Part shown: positions 10,505 through 22,411 of the stretch, in pieces | Layout: each line of letters begins with the position of its first letter | Position numbering within the stretch: position 1 is the stretch's first letter | Assembly: GCA_973895155.1 (NCBI GenBank) | Contig: OZ316893.1 | Coordinates: 12,772,001-12,836,000, forward strand | Direction: 5' to 3' | Origin: Marsupella aquatica | Lineage: Eukaryota; Marchantiophyta | Length of the DNA stretch: 64,000 nucleotides | Position numbers and translations under genes: made by a program | The notes under the pieces: generated by a model | Told to the model about the DNA's origin: nothing | What the model saw: only the letters and a program-made list of their open reading frames with translations | Databases searched by the model: none

Positions 10505-13500
10505 ATGCCGCCTGCCACTATATTTCAAGCAGACTCAGAGTCAGGGGAACGTAAACCCTTGACATCATATAGCTACAAGATAGGTGAAACCTTTTATGAT
10601 GCTAGAAAGAACTTGGAGTCAGGTTTTGACTTTGAGTTCCATTTCATGGACGTCAACCTTGCTTGTAGAATGTTGGAGAAATTTGAGAGGTATAATCTAG
10701 TAGAGGATTGTGGTGGAAAGATTGTCATTGTCCCAAAATACTCCAACAATTTTGTCCAAGGAGATGTGCAGAATGGGGCACAACAAGTCCTTGGAAGCAG
10801 CCATGCATCCAATGGACCTGGTAGCACATCTACTGGAGACCAAGTTGGTACTCCTGCAATAGATGAACCCTCTAACCAGCCTGCAAGTGGAGCTCCATTC
10901 CAGGAGACCCAGCCTGCAAGTGCTTCATCCCAGGAGGACCAGCCTGCAAGTGGAGCCCAATCCGCTGAGTCTCAAGTCAGCCTAGACTCTGTATTGATGT
11001 CTCAGGACTTAAAGATAGCATGGGAGACTTCTGTGACAAAGTTGAGAGAGTGGATGACTTTTCTTAAGTGTGTGGACCACAAATGGAAAGTCAGAACGTG
11101 GGACAAGGATGGTGTGCCTCGTGGGCATATTGAGTGTTGCGAATGTGACTACAGATATCAAGCAGTTGCATGTAGCAGTGTCAAGGGTGTGGATAAAACT
11201 ATGGTCAATAATGTGTTTACAAACTTCAGAGTGAAACACTTGCCATCAAAAAAGCATGCTCGACGTGTAGCATCTAATAGGGGTGAGAAAGTGGATCACA
11301 GAGTGATTGCTTAGAGGGCTGAGGCTAGTACTCTGAATCATAGAGCCATACTTGATCAACATGTCAAGATTGTGGAGAAGATTAACTCAGCACAGATTGC
11401 TGGTGGGCTTGTTGGGCATGATACATTTACTGTAATAGGTGATGTGGACAAAGAGCCTATAGAGTTGGTCAAGTTCAAACTTCGTTGTGAGTTTTGTGCT
11501 GAAAACCTAACATTGATTCCAAAACAACGCAATTTGGAAACAAATCTGGAAAGCCCATGTGGGAGGCTTGAGTCATCTTAATTATGTCATGAGAAGTCAA
11601 AGGCCTGCTATGGGCAATCCAGTGCACAGTGGAAGGCCAGGGAGACCTCGTGCACCAGATGGAAGAGATGTGAAACAACAGAAAATAGCTGGGTTCTTAA
11701 CTCGCCCCTCAACTGGAGGAGCTTCCAGTTCTAGTTCAAAAGACAAAGGTACTCTTGACAATCTCTCTTTGCTATGCTGGGGTCTCTGGCGTGATGTGGT
11801 GAAATATGGTTCAGATACCAGGCCTATCAAGGAAATCTTAAATGATCAACTGAAATTAGATGGGAATTGGTATGCAGAGCCCATAGTGAGGGCAGAGGTG
11901 TGGTGTTTGACAACTCAAGAAACCTGTGTGATCTCTGGTTTATTTAGACACAGAGATTGTAGGCGAATATCAGAACTTGGTGGAGGTTTTATTGACTTGA
12001 CCTGTTCGCTCTGTTTTAGCATAAAAACAGAGCAGGACTTTCGACTCAGAGTTTACAGGGAGTACAAAGCTATTGAGAAACGAGGTTGTAGAACAACTGG
12101 TAAAGGTAGGCGGTTAGACTACCTGACTATTCCAGAGGTTCAGTACCAAGCCAAAAGCTATAGGAACCAAATTTTGAGAGAGCAAAAATTGCAGAGAATC
12201 TTGAGTCACAAGCTACTCATGGCAAAGGCTCTGGTCCCCAGCATTAGTGAAGTGTGTCTTCACTATCAAGAACCAAACAAAGCAACTGTTTTGAAATTCT
12301 GTCATTCAATAATACTAGCACACAAACGAGGTGCCTTTGGTGGGAGAGGAGCTCTGTGGGATATGTTGTCAGACATAGCACAAAACATCAATAGGGAGAA
12401 GACAGGATATCGTTTTAAGCCTGGAACAACGCTTCTCTGTCAAACACTATTTTTACATGGTGGAAGGCGTGTAGTTGATTGTCTTGCAACCAATGGAATT
12501 GGTCCTACTATCAACACCCTTCAACGAGATAGGAGAGGTATGGCAGTGTTTCGTGCTGGAATTCATGCAGAGCAATTCCAGTTTGTTGTGGAAATTTTTT
12601 CCAAATTGAAAGCTCGATTAAATATTCATGGACCCATTCCATGCTATTTGGCAGAGGATGAGACTTGTGTGAAGAGAACTGTGAGGTGACTACTCATGCC
12701 TCCTCTTGCTCTGGTCATTCTTTCTGTTTAATATTTTTGTGTTACACAAAAATATTGAACAAGCAACTAATGAAAAGACCGCCTGCTATTGGTTGCAGAT
12801 GGCTGCCTAAACATGATACTCTTCTTGGGTTTTGTGGGACAAAAACCAACCATGAGTGTAGTGTTGGTTTGGAGATCATGGTGGAGGAAGGAGAAGTTGG
12901 CTTCAACAACATTGCAGATGCATTTGACAGTTATGTTGTAGCTCACCAGGCAAGGTGTTTGATAGTAAATGCCCTTGTTACTGGATTCCCTCGATTGTGC
13001 ATATTGGGGATGGGTACATGTAACAAGTTTGATGCTCCATGGGTCAGGCGACAATGGAATACCCTAGCCTCATTGTGGACAACTCATTGCCTAGAGTCAG
13101 TGGGGCCATTATTGGGTCATGCCAGTGATGGGGATGCACGGAGGAGAAAGCTTATGTTGGAAGACTACTCTGGAAAAGGAATACCAGGGCCAAGACAAGA
13201 CCTGAGGTGGGAAGCTTGGACATTGACTCACTCTATGACCACTGCTGGACCATTGATCCATGCATATGGACTCCACGATCAAGATTTTATTCATAATGGG
13301 AAGAAGTTAGTGAACCCATTGGATTCTACTTCTCGTATTTTGAAATTAGGAGCAGAAATGGCGAACTTGAGTCACATCATATCTTGTTACAAGGTGTACC
13401 TGAACAGTGATCATGGCTTGAATGAAGAGGACAAGTCAAGGAAAGATAGGCAAAATTGGGCTAGTGCACAATGACTCTGTAGCCGCAAAGTACAGTCCTC

Positions 13501-15210
13501 CTTACAGATGCTTCGCCAACGTGGTGATGCAAGAGTTGAACAGACTCTTGGGACAGAAGTTTACACTAGGATATGTGCAGACTACATTGATATATTTCTG
13601 AATACTAGTCTGAGTTTGCGACAAAGAATTGTCCATTGTGGGAAGGTTGGATTTTTCTTTAGACTATGGCGTCAATGGTGCTTTCATGGAAACCATTCTG
13701 TGGGAGGGAATACACAACCAATCAGTTTCACAAAAAATTGCATTCCCATGCAAAGTTTCCTTGACATTCAAATGTCAGTTCATTTTGTGGTCCTGTTGGT
13801 AATCCAATTCAGGGACAATTTTCGAAATCTTCCAGTACCATTGCATTTGACTGGGTCAGATGCTTGTGAGCAGTTTTTTTCTGCTGTAGGAGGTATGAAT
13901 GGTCATGAGCGAAGTTATGACTTGGCTGAGTTAGTAGAATGCGCTACCAATCGAAATCGATTGGCTGCAATGGATCTGGCTGAAGGAATGATGGGTGCAG
14001 GGAAGAGCCACAAAAAACATGAAAACATTTGGATGAAGCTCACTACAATCCCAGCAGGGATTCCTATTGTAGCAGATCAAATGGACTATGCAGGGATTGA
14101 AACAAATGGAGAAATAGTGATTGCTTTGCAAGAAGGTCTTCAGCTTGCCCAAAATGCATGCACTGAGTTACAAATGAACCCTTCCACATCCTGTAGAGAC
14201 AAGGTGTGGTGGAATTCCCCATGGAAGATGGAGGCTAAAGGGGTCAAGTTTGGTAGTTGGTGTGATGTGAATGTTGATACATTAGCAGATGGAGGGGTAG
14301 ATGTGAAGGAATCTGAGGAAAGTGAAACCACCTCTCATGAGCCTGCATCCTCATCAGTTCCAACAGAAGTTGCAGAAGAGGACTCCGAGTCTCCTGTCCC
14401 AACATAACAACTTTTGATATATGCAGACCCAGATGTAGAGGGAGTTGCTGCTCAAATGGAGGCCACCATGGGCATCATGCATTCTGACTTGATATATGGA
14501 GCAGCAAGACAAGATGTGAAGCCAACAGTAGAATATCAAAATCGGTCCATTTACAAAAGTACTTTGGTTAGCCAGTTGACCCTGAACCCTCTCCTCAGTA
14601 AAGACAGATTGACCCGGATAAAGCAAATCACTACTTCAACAATTTAGTGGACAAACCCAATGTGAGGGCAGGTGCTCAAACAATGTTTGTTACAGTAGGT
14701 TCAGACTGTGGAGTATTATTTTTGGATGATACATACAGTGCTCCTGAAACCAGAAGTTCAGAGGCAATTTCACGAACATTGAGAGGAAAAGGACGAGGAA
14801 AGAGAATTGGCAGTAGATCAGATGATCTTGTTCCAAATCCAAAGAGGCCCAGAGGTGCAGCTGTTGCAATGTCTTCAAATACAACACCAAAATACATGTG
14901 GTGGATAGGCAGAATACAAACTATACACAAAAAATATGGTGGGAAACAGGACAGAGCAAGAGGTGAATTGGATTTGCTTGATAGGCCTGGTGGTGAGGAG
15001 GCATGTAAAATTATGTTCCAATGGTTTTCTCCAATTGGAACTAGTAGGCATAAATTTGCCTACAATGTGTGTGATCCACAATTCATCGATTTGGACTGTG
15101 TTATATCAACAGTTCACTTGACAGTGGATCCACTATGCCCAGGAGTTTTTCAGTTGCATCCAGATGATGCAGTTGCTCTTGATAATTTTGCCAAAAACAA
15201 AATTCCTTAA
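10505..15210 (+). pseudogene. Decayed DNA-transposon transposase, two zinc fingers
   Basis: One continuous coding trace of about 1,530 codons is broken by TAG at 11312-11314, an extra C in the run at 11554-11556, TGA at 13472-13474, TAA at 14405-14407 and a frame change near 14620-14635. A GT-AG intron, 12686-12798, joins the frame exactly. Two BED-like fingers are visible: CCECDY with HLPSKKH near 11130-11270, and CEFC closing in H-x4-H once the extra C is discounted. The middle has LAEDET just before the intron and LGFCG after it, then SDGDARRRK and GSDACEQFF. These resemble acidic blocks of RNase H-fold transposases such as the P-element/THAP9 group. The superfamily is inferred, and hAT or an unnamed clade is possible. 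The C-terminal part (14647-15210) is another conserved-looking domain (GRIQTIHKK, MFQWFSP). No termini were found. Confidence 0.7.
12686..12798 (+). other. Intact 113-bp GT-AG intron in the transposase
   Basis: Donor AG|GTGACT and acceptor TTGCAG|AT. Joining the flanks splits one arginine codon (AG + A) and restores an uninterrupted reading frame from the DETCVKRTVR side to WLPKHDTLLGFCG. The intron carries stops in all useful frames, so it is not simply a coding stretch. It shows the broken gene was once a spliced eukaryotic gene. Confidence 0.85.
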
Positions 15211-16147
15211 TCTTATATAACAGGGTAAGCAATTGTCATAGTTATTGCCTGGTTATTGCATGTACCGTTTAAGTATGTAATTGGTATGAAAAGCTTTTGA
15301 ATAGAAATTTTGATAATGCTTCTGACATTTTAATCAATTGTTTGATTGCAGAGATGACAGAGAAATTACCTAGCATGTCTAAGTAACAATTTAGCCAAAG
15401 AGGACCTAATGGTATTATTCTCATATTTCTCAGCAGTGATTTTCTTGTGTAATGAGTATGGTCCAAAATCAATTATTAATGTGTGGTTTGATGTATCAGG
15501 TTCAAAAGAAGCTGCCAAGAACTGTATTTGAGCTAGTGACTTCACATTGACCATCATGCTTAGTCATGATCATGGGGAACTTTACTTGAGTCAAGCAGAA
15601 CTTTACTTGAGTCAGGGAGATTTTTACAGACTGAGGGAGATTTTTACAGACTAAGAATCATGCTTAGTTTATAATATTTAGAACAATTTAGCAACAGTAT
15701 ACAGTCATGCATACTCAATAGTATACATGTATATGCAATAATATACTTGCAATTATTCTTCCGAGGCACTAGAACATTCTAGTGTTAATTTAATTAGTTC
15801 ATGTTTATGAGGTTTATAAGCAACCAACTATACTATAATTATCTGGTGCTAATTTTGTTAATCTATATGAAACCTATACCCACATCAGGTTTCTTATGCA
15901 AAATAACATCATTACACATAATAATTTATGTTTCTGAGTAGTTTGCATGTTTATATGATATTCATAATTTTAAAAAGTCAAGGGTATTATCAATTATCTG
16001 AAAGACCCTTTTATAAGTTACAAAAGGGTAAAATTTAATAGCAAAATTTAATATTTTTATATTAACAAGTGATATTTTAATGGAAGAAAAAATATTAAGA
16101 AGGGGTACAAGGGGGGGGGGGGGTGGTCTGTTCTCAGGGGGGTTCAC
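15211..16147. other. AT-rich spacer with small duplications and a G13 run
   Basis: No gene is seen. Two back-to-back small duplications occur at 15578-15652: AACTTTACTTGAGTCA twice, then GGGAGATTTTTACAGACT twice. A run of 13 G lies at 16111-16123, just before the truncated end of the gag reading frame. The 3' end of the transposase element presumably lies here, but no terminal repeat was recognised. Confidence 0.4.
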
Positions 16148-18531
16148 TTAATATATAGAGAGTGAGGGCCCAGGGATACCACTCCGATTATCCAACGATA
16201 TGACGCTAGGTTTAAACCTAGTCCTCTCATAAGCAGGGCGCGCTGGTAAATCTATCAACCTTGCCGCTGCTGCATGCCATGTTTCATTACTGGCAATAGG
16301 TGGATTCAACTCCACTACTTCAGAATTGGGCGTTGCTTCTACATGTGAAGCAACAGCTGGAGTGTCCTCACATAATGTGGCCGCCAATCTGAACACCTCT
16401 GCTGGACTAACTCCCAATGTCAACATATCCGTAGCTGAAAATAATGGCGTGCGCACTATAGTAGTGGCCGCCCCCAACAAGGTACTTGTCATCCCTGTCA
16501 CAACATCACTTGATTCCGCCAACTTACCCCCACCTGGGTTAGTCCGAACCGGATTCATAGAGGTAGTTTGAATTGCCTCTAACAATGTAAATGATTGGGG
16601 AAACTTCGTTTGACGATGAATATCCCCTCTCTGAGGATCCAACTCTACCACTGCTCCTCGTGGCTCAAGGGCTTTAACTGCTCCTCGAGTCAAAGCTGCT
16701 GATGCATCAACATGCGCAGTGCCACACATAAATCCCATGGTGGCAAGATCTCCATCAGCTCCATAAGAGGTTGAAGCTCCATAGGATGTAGAAGCCCCAT
16801 CACTAGCAGTAGGTCTAACTTGAGAACTAGCCATTGCAGCTAGTTGTTGCTCCAATTGAGCAATCTTTGCATCCTTAGGATCTGTGGTAACGGTAGGAGC
16901 AACATCACCTCCCTGTCTTCCTGCATGTGGCATGCCTTGACCATGTCCACCACCTCTACCTCCTCTTCCCTGATCATACGCACGTGGTCCTCCCCGTCGT
17001 AGTTCAGGATGAAGTACAAAACATCTATCTTTGGTGTGTCCAGAAACTCCACAATGATCACACTGTCGTTGATCAGGTGTAGATGCCCCTCCTTGCCCCC
17101 TATTATCTGGGCAATATCTTTGTGCATGATCCCCACCACAAGTCCAACATCCTGATCGTTGTCCAGCATAAGAAGGCACAGGTCTCTGACTAGTAGATTC
17201 CCGTGTTGTAGGCTTCTCTCTCTGGCTCTTACGTGCAGTAGGTTGCGGTGTGGGCGTCGATGCAACCTTTGGTGCTTCCTTAGCAAATCCAGAAGTCACC
17301 ACCTTCTCATTCACCATATTGAGCTCAATGCGCTCAGCAAGTGCAAAAACTATAGCCAATGTGGGATCTGAATCCCTCAATAGAGTGGCATCTCTCACTC
17401 TATGACGCAACTCCCTATCGAGAATTGCATACCAAAATTGGACCGCTTGGGCCTCTGTCACTCCTTGTGTGACCATAATCAATCTTCGCATACGAGTGTA
17501 TGCCTCACGTAGGCTCTCTCCAGTCTTGCGCTGGAACTCCTGAAGACCCTTCAACTTATCGGTTCTCACACCCTGGTAGTTCTGCTTCAATACTTCGAAG
17601 AACTTCATCATAGGGTTAAATGTTGGCGCAGCTCCACTCCCAGCCACAATCACACCGGTAGGAGTAGCGGTGGATGCTGATGGAGTGCCACTCTGGCTAG
17701 TGCTGCTAGAAGAAGCCGCAGCTGTAGCAATGGGTTGGGCAACCGCACTTGTGCCATAAGTGATGGACACATAGTTTGGTGACCAATGCTGTCTCCATGC
17801 CTCAATATCCACTAAATGAGCCTTTCGAAACTCATGGTAGTCATCCATGGGTGGCCCCTCCAACTCGGGGGTCTCACTCTATGGGGACCTCCCCATCACC
17901 TGCGACGTTTTTAGGCCTTGGATGCCCTAAAATGTAAGAAAAAAATATTATTTTTTAACCCCTATAAAGTTGGAATATTCTTGGAATATTCCAAAAATTG
18001 GATTGAAAAGGCCCTAATATTCTTATAAGTCTCAAAATTGAATTTAAAAGACCCTATTGTTCTTCTACAAAAATTCTTAAGTCTTCCCTTACAACCAATA
18101 AAATGACCCTATCCTTCGTCGCACGTGATATGCCATTTTTGTGGAAGTGAAACCCCCGAGCCCTCCAAATGCTGAAACAACCCTTTCCAAGCCATGAAAG
18201 GTGTGAACAATGTGGCATTACGCATTGTCTGCATATCACACCACGTATCAAACTCTTGGATGAAATCATCCAAATCAATCGTGCCAACTGCACCAGAGTA
18301 TCTCCTCGGTCCTTTCGTGGCCCCATACATCTCTTCCATATCCCACAACAATGGCACAGTCACTTGATGTCGAGGAGAACTGGCTACTAAGTCCTCGTCA
18401 GAATCACTATCTGAAACCCCACTTGTAACCACTAACAATGTCGTCGGCCAAAATTGCACTCCACTCCGAGTGAAACCAGACCGTCGTCCCTCAGGTAGCC
18501 CCGTATCACCAGAGGACTCCGTGATGACCAA
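16148..18531 (-). pseudogene. gag: Ty3-type retrotransposon gag, split by a MITE
   Basis: Two minus-strand frames, 18531-18161 and 17863-16148, are parts of one gag. Removing the inserted element and one copy of its 8-bp duplication rejoins WKGLFQHLEG directly to PPMDDYHEF in frame. The capsid-like region reads KLKGLQEFQRKTGESLREAY and FWYAILDRELRHRVRDAT. In the 571-residue part, two CCHC knuckles follow: C239, C242, H246, C251 (a shortened C-x2-C-x3-H-x4-C) and C268, C271, H276, C281 (classical). These are features of LTR-retrotransposon capsid/nucleocapsid proteins. Protease, reverse transcriptase and integrase are missing: the frame stops at 16148 and AT-rich unrelated DNA follows, so the element is truncated. 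No LTR pair was found. Confidence 0.85.
17864..18160 (-). mobile_element. MITE copy with perfect 8-bp TSD, inside gag
   Basis: A 297-bp element whose plus-strand ends are CTCGGGGGTCTCACT and AGTGAAACCCCCGAG, a good terminal inverted repeat. CCCTCCAA stands at 17856-17863 and again at 18161-18168, a perfect 8-bp target duplication. The interior is AT-rich, non-coding and contains the near-palindromic TTGGAATATTCC. Other copies lie at 22109, 27513, 36589, 38350, 54125 and near 63432. An 8-bp duplication is typical of hAT- and P-type transposition. Confidence 0.92.
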
Positions 18532-18585
18532 TTTTCCCTAAATGGTCACCATCAACTCACCATTATCAATAATCAACCGATTGGC

Positions 18586-18950
18586 GAAACGGTGTTCCGT
18601 GGATACCCATCACTCAATCCCGGAACGGTGTTCCATAATGCACCACCACCAATCTCCAAGACAATTGACGAAACGGTGTTCCGTCAATTGCTTAGTTGCG
18701 GGATAGTGTTCCGCAACCCTCCATCACCAATAGCCAAGCTAATTGGCGGAACAGTGTTCCGTGGAAAACCAATCTTCCCAAAATTATCACAACAAAATGG
18801 TAATCTGTACCCGATCGTTCTCCAATATGCACTCACGACGGAACAGTGTTCCGTGGAAGACCAATCTTCCCAAAACTACCACGACGGAACGGTGTTCCGC
18901 GGTCAACCAATCTCCAATATGCCCTCTCAACGGAACGGTGTTCCGTGGAA
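18586..18950 (+). repeat. Array of GGAAC-nnn-GTTCC palindromes
   Basis: Eight occurrences of RACRGTGTTCCG-type sequence in 365 bp. The best are CGGAACGGTGTTCCG or CGGAACAGTGTTCCG, in which 6-bp arms flank a 3-bp centre. The last three or four lie in degenerate units of about 45 bp with a shared CCAATCTTCCCAAAA tail. The array is upstream of gag in gag orientation, where the leader or LTR of that element would be, so it may be a cis-regulatory array. All three plus-strand frames are open over parts of it, which reflects the repeat rather than a protein. Confidence 0.75.
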
Positions 18951-19940
18951 GACCTTCACAACCCTATTGCTGCGAAAACCCCGCCGCAATTCCCGGACAA
19001 AGTCACTGTTCACTCACTTTGTCGTTTTCCTTGTGCCCTAGGTCGCCGCCACACCTCGCCTCTTCGCGGTGCACTACATCGCCTCTCCGTGGTGCGCTAC
19101 GTCGCCATAGGGGACACAATTTGTCAACATCCAACGTCGCTTTCTTCAAAGAAATGCACTATCCGTCAACATCAAGCTTGACGAATCTCAAATCCGCAAG
19201 ATACAACTTCAACTATCAACCCCCGATTGGAACCATCCCCAACCAGAATCACAAACAATCACAAGTCCGACCAACTTGCCTTCACAAAACCGCAGCGAAT
19301 ACTCTTAGCAATCCGCGCATAACAATCGACGACAACTTCCGATCATCGACCGCACATTCAGTCTTCCAACATGCTGCAATGTTGATCGATGCAAATCGCA
19401 ACTCCAAACGCGCAACTCAACAACTCAAAGCTCCGCATCCACTCGAGCTTTCTCAACACCAACTTGTAACAGAACGAGATACCAGCGATCCGTTCAACAA
19501 CAAAACCCGATCCGAGATACCACGAATCGTCAACAACAAAACCTCAACGAAATCGAACTTCTGTTTGCACGATCCGTACATCAGAATTTGAAGCTGATCT
19601 TTCAATGTAATCTTCTTCAATAGTGCAAATCAAACAATGATCGGTGCTAATCCAACAACGATCCCATCCGACGCGATCACACATGTATGTCAAGCCCAAC
19701 GCACCTTGTGCTTCAAGGAATCCACGTTACATGCACACAACCTGGTCAGCCACACCATAGCCACCAAGCTCATGCTCAAAGGCTCAACATTGAAAGATGA
19801 TGCCTTTGAGCCAACACAAGGGGATAACTATTCCTCACACCAACTCAAACTAAACACAATGCTCATATAGCACACATACAAAACCCCTATACCTAGATAG
19901 TACGATATGCTTTACTACCACTCTAAATGGTGTGACAAGA
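18951..19940. other. CA-rich spacer, no gene recognised
   Basis: Moderately GC-rich on the left (CTCGCC and CGTCGC words) and rich in CAACA/CAATC words to the right. It may be the remaining 5' part of the gag element, but no LTR ends or primer-binding site were recognised. Confidence 0.3.
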
Positions 19941-21046
19941 TCTATCCATACATCCCTTCTAAAAATAAGTTCCTGCCCAAGCTACCCTTTAACCTTCAAT
20001 TGTGATACCTGTCACAATTGAAAACATTAATCAAATTTTAATTAAATTTATTAATAAATTAAAAATTGTATTTTTTAAAATAATTTTAAATATAAATAAA
20101 ATATAGATAAAATATTTTCTCATCTTGACATCTTTTCTTCATATTAAGATCTTCTCATCTCAAGATCTTTGCTCATCTTGACATATTTTACTCACCTTGA
20201 GATCTTTTCTTTCCTTGACATATTTTTCTCAGCTGGAAATGTTTTTCTCTTATCGACATCTTTTCTCACCTCAACATGCATCATTTGTGCAATGCACAGG
20301 TATCAGGCCCAATATGTACTTAACAACATCTTTTGCTTCATAACATTGTTTAGTAATGACATACTTTATCTATTGACCATTTTATACTTAACAACATCTT
20401 AATACTTAACGACATCTTTGGCATAACGACATCGTTGGCAACATGACATCTACGTATTTGACACAAATTTTTACTTGATGACCTTTTGGGCAACATGCCA
20501 TCTTTGGCGAAATGACTTCTTTTTCTTAACACCATCTTTTTACTTCATGACATTTTTCACATAAGAACATCATCCTTGGGAAACACAACATATCATTCTC
20601 TTAAGAGCATTTTGGGCGCCACAATATTTTCCTCTTAGTGACATCTTGGGGTACACTACATCTTGGGCGCCACAACATCTGTTTTCTTAACAATATCTTG
20701 GGCGCCATGATATCCTTATTTTAATGATATTTTGGGCGACACAACACTTTTTTTCTTAACGACATCTTTTGTGCAATGCATGCGTAATTTCCCTCAACGA
20801 TGTCTTGGCCGACACGACATATTTTCTCTCAATGATGTCTTTGCCGACACGACATCTTGGCCGACATGACAACTTTTTTTTCAACGACCTCTTGGCCAAC
20901 ATGACATCTTTTTTTCTCTCAACCACCTCTTGGCCGACATGACATTTTTCTCTCCACGACCTCTTGGCTTACTCGACATCTTTTTTTTCTCAACGACATC
21001 TTGGCCGACACGACTTCTTTTGTGCAACGCACGGGTATTGAACTCG
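19941..21046 (+). mobile_element. Helitron-like non-autonomous element, copy A
   Basis: The 5' end is A|TCTATCCATA. The 3' end is GTGCAACGCACGGGTATTGAACTCG|T, with a small GTGC-AAC-GCAC hairpin and CTCG where copy B has CTAG. Similarity to copy B (53952-55702, opposite strand) covers both ends and stops exactly after these points. TC start, a 3' hairpin, a CTAG end and an A|T target are the known Helitron signature. The interior is a degenerate minisatellite on the theme GACATCTT, TTCTCAACGAC and CTTGGCCGACAT. No Rep/helicase gene is present. Confidence 0.72.
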
Positions 21047-22108
21047 TATAGAATAAAAAGATATATTTCAGGTTATATCACATAAGAATTATCGCATGTA
21101 TTCTGCATTCCCTACAATAAAAATAAGTATATCATTTGATACTCCTGGTCAATCAATCGAAGAGTACACAAAAATCTTTTAAAAATGTCACTGCTGGGGT
21201 TGACTTCCTCCATTCCTACTTTTGTAACCATATGAAAGAACTCAGGTTGACTTCCTTCATTTCCAATTTTGTAAGCGTATGAAAGAACCTTTTGGTGGTG
21301 CTATTATAGATGTCTATCTCCTGTGGTTTGCTGTCCTCAACTTTACAATAAATTTGTCATCTTAAGACTTGCCTCCCAAACAAGTTGGAAGAAGCACAAC
21401 AGACTTCAAACTAATCACTTCAAAAGTAAAATTATTTGTGCGGAGTGGAAGAATGTCAAACATAGTTACTCAGTTCCTCTTAATATCCTCCGCATTATAT
21501 TTATTTATTAAATCCATAAGGTTGCTTCAACTTTCAACTATCTCTCCCGAATGGTAATAAAATGCTTTTATTGTATCTAGATTTAAATGAGAAAATAAGC
21601 ATTCCTCCCCCCAAAAGGCAAAAATAGTTGTCTTGTAATGTTTCCCTCAAAAAATGATTCCCATGATGAGAAGAATAAATAGACATTCCTTTTTAGAGTT
21701 TGGATGGATTTATGAGTAACCCCTTTAGAGCAATAATACATTAGTTTTGGGTGACTTGGTACTTGTGCCTCTATGCTTATTCCTTTAGAAATTGTTTAAT
21801 TCTCATCAGAGCTTATTCTTTTTGTAAAGTGTTGGTCCCATTTCTATCCCAAAATGCCATTTTTCTAGAAGAACACCCTATAGCTTAGAATCTAGACAAT
21901 TTTGAATCCCTTTCAGAAATATGGTGGGCTCTCGTGTTTTTCTCTAGTGACTTAGGTTATAGTGTATGAAGGATCAATTTAACATAACTTGAATCTAAGG
22001 ATGAAACAACATATTCTAACAAAGGATGTGCAACATTGAAAAACAAATATAGACCTAAAGGAGAGGGTCTCAAAACAAAAATTAAAAACATTAAGAGGGG
22101 GGTAAAAA
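21047..22108. other. AT-rich intergenic region
   Basis: No gene is seen. A tandem duplication of about 47 bp (GGTTGACTTCCTCCATT unit) lies at about 21198-21292. Small frames at 21323-21557 show no recognisable feature. Confidence 0.35.
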
Positions 22109-22411
22109 CCCGGGGTCCTCACTTCTTTTCTTCCAATCCATCATGCGCAAATAAGTATAGGGTTTTTTATTGGGTTTAGTGAAATACTTTTAAATTTTTG
22201 TTGAAGAACATTAGGGTTATTTTAATCCAATTTTGAGAATTATAAGAATCATAGGGTTTTTTAAAATCAAATATGAGAATATTCTTGGAATATTCCATTA
22301 AGTTAGGGGTAAAAAATTCCTAAAAAAAATTATTGACTTAACTTTTAGGGTGTTTATTCCCCCAAAACTTCGAGCGTGATATGGGATACCCCTTGGATTG
22401 AGGCCCCCGAG
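22109..22411 (+). mobile_element. MITE copy with perfect 8-bp TSD
   Basis: A 303-bp copy, ends CCCGGGGTCCTCACTTC and GAGGCCCCCGAG, flanked by GGTAAAAA at 22101-22108 and 22412-22419. The interior shares GGGTTTTTTATTGG, AACATTAGGGTT and GAATATTCTTGGAATATTCC with the other members. It is more diverged from the copy in gag than the copy at 54125 is. Confidence 0.88.

Noticed and set aside
16134-16170. A MITE reduced to its two ends (CTCAGGGGGGTTCACTT next to AGAGTGAGGGCCCAGGG)
   Set aside because: The ends resemble the family, but no 8-bp duplication is present and the sequence overlaps the end of the gag frame. Not strong enough to list.
18586-18950. Heat-shock elements
   Set aside because: The GAA and TTC blocks are not spaced by two bases as heat-shock factors need; the symmetry is GGAAC-nnn-GTTCC.
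18592-19591. Long plus-strand frames encoding repeated GTVFRG or similar peptides
   Set aside because: All three frames are open in parts because the underlying 45-bp palindromic repeat lacks stops; the peptides change with frame, and the array lies antisense to the gag leader. A repeat artefact is the simpler reading.
19941-21046. CRISPR-like array in the GACATCTT repeats
   Set aside because: Repeat units drift and spacing is irregular, no unique spacers exist, and the genome is eukaryotic.
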